This document shows, piece after piece, positions 6,175-7,627 of a stretch of 7,627 nt of DNA. The DNA is from CAZMUN01 sp964569815. GTDB taxonomy: Archaea; Iainarchaeota; Iainarchaeia; Iainarchaeales; GCA-2688035. The notes beneath the pieces were generated by a model, which was given only the letters and a program-made list of their open reading frames with translations, made no database searches and was not told the DNA's origin. Position 1 is the first letter of the stretch. Each line of letters begins with the position of its first letter. Both the position numbers and the translations under genes were made by a program. The DNA is taken from assembly GCA_964569815.1 (NCBI GenBank), contig CAZMUN010000049.1, positions 1 through 7,627 of the forward strand, given 5' to 3'.

Positions 6175-6195
6175 GCCTTGAACAAGGGCTTTTTT
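6175..6195. promoter_or_regulatory. Dyad CCTTG-AA-CAAGG plus T6 between divergent promoters
   Basis: A five-base dyad with a two-base centre (6176-6187) lies midway between the TATA boxes of the GH32-like and YbaK-like genes and is followed on the plus strand by cttttt. It could be an operator for either gene. It could also be a weak hairpin/T-tract stop for stray plus-strand transcription. The sequence does not tell these apart. Confidence 0.25.
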
Positions 6196-6205
6196 ATTTA
6201 TTCTC

Positions 6206-6226
6206 TTTTTTATATAGTATATAATT
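6206..6226 (+). promoter_or_regulatory. TATA region of the YbaK-like gene
   Basis: The run tttttatatagtatataat offers two overlapping TATA boxes, centred near 6212 and 6221. They predict starts near 6237 or 6246, giving a leader of about 12 bases or nearly none before ATG 6249. No clear ribosome site is present (only ttttgga directly before the ATG), which fits a short-leader or leaderless transcript. Confidence 0.5.
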
Positions 6227-6248
6227 AGGGTTTTTTTGGGATTTTGGA

Positions 6249-6650
6249 ATGCTTGAGGACTTTATTGAATCCAACAATCTTAAGGCAAGGGTCCTGCGAC
6301 ATGCAGTATCCAAGAACCTGGTTAAATGCAGGCTTTTTCTGGCTTCAGGCCAGCATGTTCTGGCTGTAGCTTTTTCTGGTCAAAGAATTTCAAGGGACAA
6401 GCTTGCGTCTGCCTTAAATGTTTCTTCCATTGAGCCTGTTTCAGGCCCAAAGGTTGAAGATGTAACCGGATACAACGAGCTTTTTGTGCCTCCTATTTCT
6501 GTTTACGGCGTCAAAGTCGTGCTTGACAAAAAGCTTTTTCAGGAGGAAAAACTGCACTGCCTTGTTTCCGAGGAGAAAACCCTTGAGATAACTCCTTTGG
6601 AAATAGTGGAAGCAAACCAGGAAACCCTTGTTGAAGGGATAACGCTTTAA
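6249..6650 (+). CDS. YbaK/EbsC-type aminoacyl-tRNA deacylase-like protein
   Basis: This 133-residue protein fits the YbaK/ProRS-editing domain family, which hydrolyses mischarged tRNA such as Cys- or Ala-tRNA(Pro) in trans. Family features in order are VKCRLFLASGQHVLAVAF (25-42; Lys26 is the expected catalytic lysine), RISRDKLASALN (46-57), VEDVTGY (69-75), a VPP turn (80-82) and VYGVKVVLDKKLF (85-97), ending with a strand and LEITPLEIVEAN. The usual GG before the VPP turn is replaced by ELF, so the substrate pocket may differ, and at 133 residues it is shorter than most (about 150-160). The start is ATG 6249, behind a TATA region and without a ribosome site. It is divergent from the GH32-like gene and is followed by a PHP gene and a tRNA-binding gene, which agrees with a tRNA quality-control role. 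Which tRNA it edits cannot be told. Confidence 0.82.
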   Translation: MLEDFIESNNLKARVLRHAVSKNLVKCRLFLASGQHVLAVAFSGQRISRDKLASALNVSSIEPVSGPKVEDVTGYNELFVPPISVYGVKVVLDKKLFQEEKLHCLVSEEKTLEITPLEIVEANQETLVEGITL

Positions 6651-6671
6651 AAACAACCCAATATTTTTTTT
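6646..6671 (+). promoter_or_regulatory. TATA-like box overlapping a stop codon, then T8 tract
   Basis: tttaaaaa (6646-6653) includes the stop codon of the YbaK-like gene and is centred 24 bases before ATG 6674, the spacing expected for a leaderless start of the PHP gene. The T8 tract (6664-6671) lies directly before that ATG and could end the YbaK-like transcript. Read together, the genes may be separate units even though they lie only 23 bases apart. An alternative is simple readthrough as an operon. Confidence 0.4.
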
Positions 6672-6673
6672 AC

Positions 6674-7354
6674 ATGCTTCTTGATTTGCATGTTCACAGC
6701 TGTTTCAGCCAGGACTCTGTTTCCCAGCCCCTTGACCTTGTCAAAAAGGCTGCAGAAAAAGGCTTTGGTTTTGCAATAACAGACCACAACAACTGCAAAG
6801 GCTGGCAGGATTTTTTGCCGCTGGCAAAGCAGTACAACGTTCCCCTTGTTTTGGGAACAGAAATCAAAGTTTTTCGTGGAAAAAAAATGCTTGGCGAAAT
6901 CTTGGCGCTTTTTTTAAAGAAGCCAATCGTTGAAGCCGACTTTTTTGAAGCAGTTTCTTTGGTGCATGAGCAGGGCGGCCTGGTTGTGGCTGCACACCCT
7001 TTTGATCTTATGAGAAAGCCTTTCATGCGTGGCTTTGACGAGCTTTCCAAGCTAAAAAAGCATTTTGATGCAATCGAAGTCTTCAACAGCAGGACAATTG
7101 TAAAAAAGTTTGATGCCCGCGCCAAAAAGTTTGCAAAGGAAAACAACAAGCCCATGACCTGCGGTTCTGATGCGCACACAGTTGAAGAGCTTGGCGCTTC
7201 CCTAACCGAGGTTCGTGCAAGCAGCCTTGAGGGCGCAAAAAAGGAAATTGCTGCAGGCAGGACCAGGCTTCATTGCCGCAAGTCAGGCCTTTTGGTTCAC
7301 TCTTATTCAACTATGGCAAAGTTTGGATTAAAAAAACAGGAGGGGAAAAAATGA
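6674..7354 (+). CDS. PHP-domain metal-dependent phosphoesterase (TrpH-like)
   Basis: This 226-residue protein has the PHP metal-site motifs in order: HVHS (His6, His8), ITDHNN (Asp37, His38), GTEI (Glu63), AAHPFD (His108) and GSDAH (Asp166, His168). It is therefore a probable hydrolase of phosphoester bonds with a di- or trinuclear metal centre, near the TrpH/COG0613 group that includes nucleoside 3',5'-bisphosphate and short-RNA phosphatases. The PHP fold covers nearly the whole chain; the last 15 or so residues are basic (KFGLKKQEGKK). Start ATG 6674 gives the motif at the very N-terminus, as usual, and no ribosome site precedes it. Its stop overlaps the start of the MetRS-beta-like gene (ATGA at 7351-7354), so these two are cotranslated. 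The exact substrate is unknown; a link to RNA turnover or tRNA metabolism is an inference from context. Confidence 0.92.
   Translation: MLLDLHVHSCFSQDSVSQPLDLVKKAAEKGFGFAITDHNNCKGWQDFLPLAKQYNVPLVLGTEIKVFRGKKMLGEILALFLKKPIVEADFFEAVSLVHEQGGLVVAAHPFDLMRKPFMRGFDELSKLKKHFDAIEVFNSRTIVKKFDARAKKFAKENNKPMTCGSDAHTVEELGASLTEVRASSLEGAKKEIAAGRTRLHCRKSGLLVHSYSTMAKFGLKKQEGKK
7339..7345 (+). promoter_or_regulatory. Strong ribosome binding site of the tRNA-binding protein gene
   Basis: GGAGGGG lies five bases before ATG 7351 and within the last codons of the PHP gene. It fixes the start and, with the ATGA overlap, shows coupled translation. It is the strongest ribosome site in the window. Confidence 0.75.
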
Positions 7355-7627
7355 TTTCTTTTCAAGAATGGCAGAAAGCCGAATTAAAAGTTGCAGAAAT
7401 AGTTTCAGTGGAGGCTGTTCCGGGAAAAGACCGTCTTTACAAGCTTGAAATTTCTTTGGGTGAAGAGAAAAGGCAAATTGTTTCAGGCCTTAAGCCAGAC
7501 TATTCTCCTGAAGGCCTCAAGGGCCTTAGAATAATTGTTGTAAGCAACCTTGCTCCTGCCCAGATTGCAGGAATTGAAAGCCAGGCCATGCTTTTGGCAG
7601 CCAAAAACACGGAAGGCAACTACAAGC
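7351..7627 (+). CDS. tRNA-binding OB-fold protein, MetRS beta-chain type (C-terminus cut by window edge)
   Basis: Ninety-two codons are visible; such stand-alone domains are usually about 110 residues, so little is missing. The sequence opens with MISFQEWQKAELKVAEIVSV (family consensus: I.F.D..K.DLRV..I), followed by GKDRLYKLEISLGEEKRQIV (expected KL..D.G.E.RQIV) and VSGLKPDYSPEGLKG, then VVVSNLAPAQIAGIESQAML (consensus V.VANL.P....G.ESQGM). This is the tRNA-binding (EMAP/Trbp111) fold found at the C-terminus of methionyl-tRNA synthetase or as a separate beta subunit in archaea, where it helps the synthetase hold tRNA. SQA replaces the common SQG. Because the gene is cut, a longer fusion cannot be ruled out, though the ATG and the strong ribosome site show the domain begins here and is not the tail of MetRS. 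It is cotranslated with the PHP gene. Confidence 0.9.
   Translation, partial: MISFQEWQKAELKVAEIVSVEAVPGKDRLYKLEISLGEEKRQIVSGLKPDYSPEGLKGLRIIVVSNLAPAQIAGIESQAMLLAAKNTEGNYK

Noticed and set aside
6694..7179. Minus-strand frame of 161 codons opposite the PHP gene
   Set aside because: The plus strand has all PHP metal ligands in order; the minus frame is its complement with no recognisable domain.

Overview
The window looks like a piece of an archaeal chromosome, most likely from a small-genome (DPANN-type) lineage. Genes sit 25 bases or so behind TATA-like boxes, several starts look leaderless, genes end near T-tracts, and arginine is often written AGG/AGA. It also carries a helix-turn-helix/CBS regulator of a mainly archaeal type and a tRNA-binding domain resembling the MetRS beta chain as a separate gene. 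No rRNA or marker gene fixes the lineage, so the placement is an inference. One gene, metK, is of the bacterial type and points to gene transfer. All ends and frames were read by hand from the sequence.

Left part (1-2771, minus strand): two exported proteins are encoded in tandem with an ATGA stop/start overlap. The upstream one is small: signal peptide, one beta-sandwich domain and a C-terminal membrane helix. The downstream one is large, at least 736 residues, and its C-terminus lies beyond the left edge. It has a signal peptide, two MopE-like Asp/Cys metal-binding repeats, a cadherin/PKD-like domain, an aspartate-rich linker and then tandem cysteine-bearing beta-sandwich repeats. The pair is probably part of the cell envelope.

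Middle part (2772-4822): a spacer of about 200 bases holds a TATA box for the surface pair and a possible small plus-strand RNA. It is followed by a minus-strand HTH-CBS regulator that is divergent from a bacterial-type S-adenosylmethionine synthetase. CBS domains often bind adenosyl compounds, and an inverted repeat brackets the metK TATA-like box, so the regulator may control metK in response to SAM or an adenine nucleotide. This is untested.

Right part (4767-7627): a GH32-like five-bladed propeller protein on the minus strand overlaps the metK 3' end by 56 bases in convergent orientation. It is divergent from a plus-strand series of YbaK-type aminoacyl-tRNA deacylase, PHP-domain phosphoesterase and a MetRS-beta-like tRNA-binding protein (truncated by the right edge). 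The last two overlap by ATGA and are probably cotranslated. YbaK and the tRNA-binding protein suggest a translation/tRNA quality-control theme. No tRNA, rRNA, CRISPR array, transposase or integration site was seen, and coding density is high, with no gene-free stretch longer than about 200 bases.
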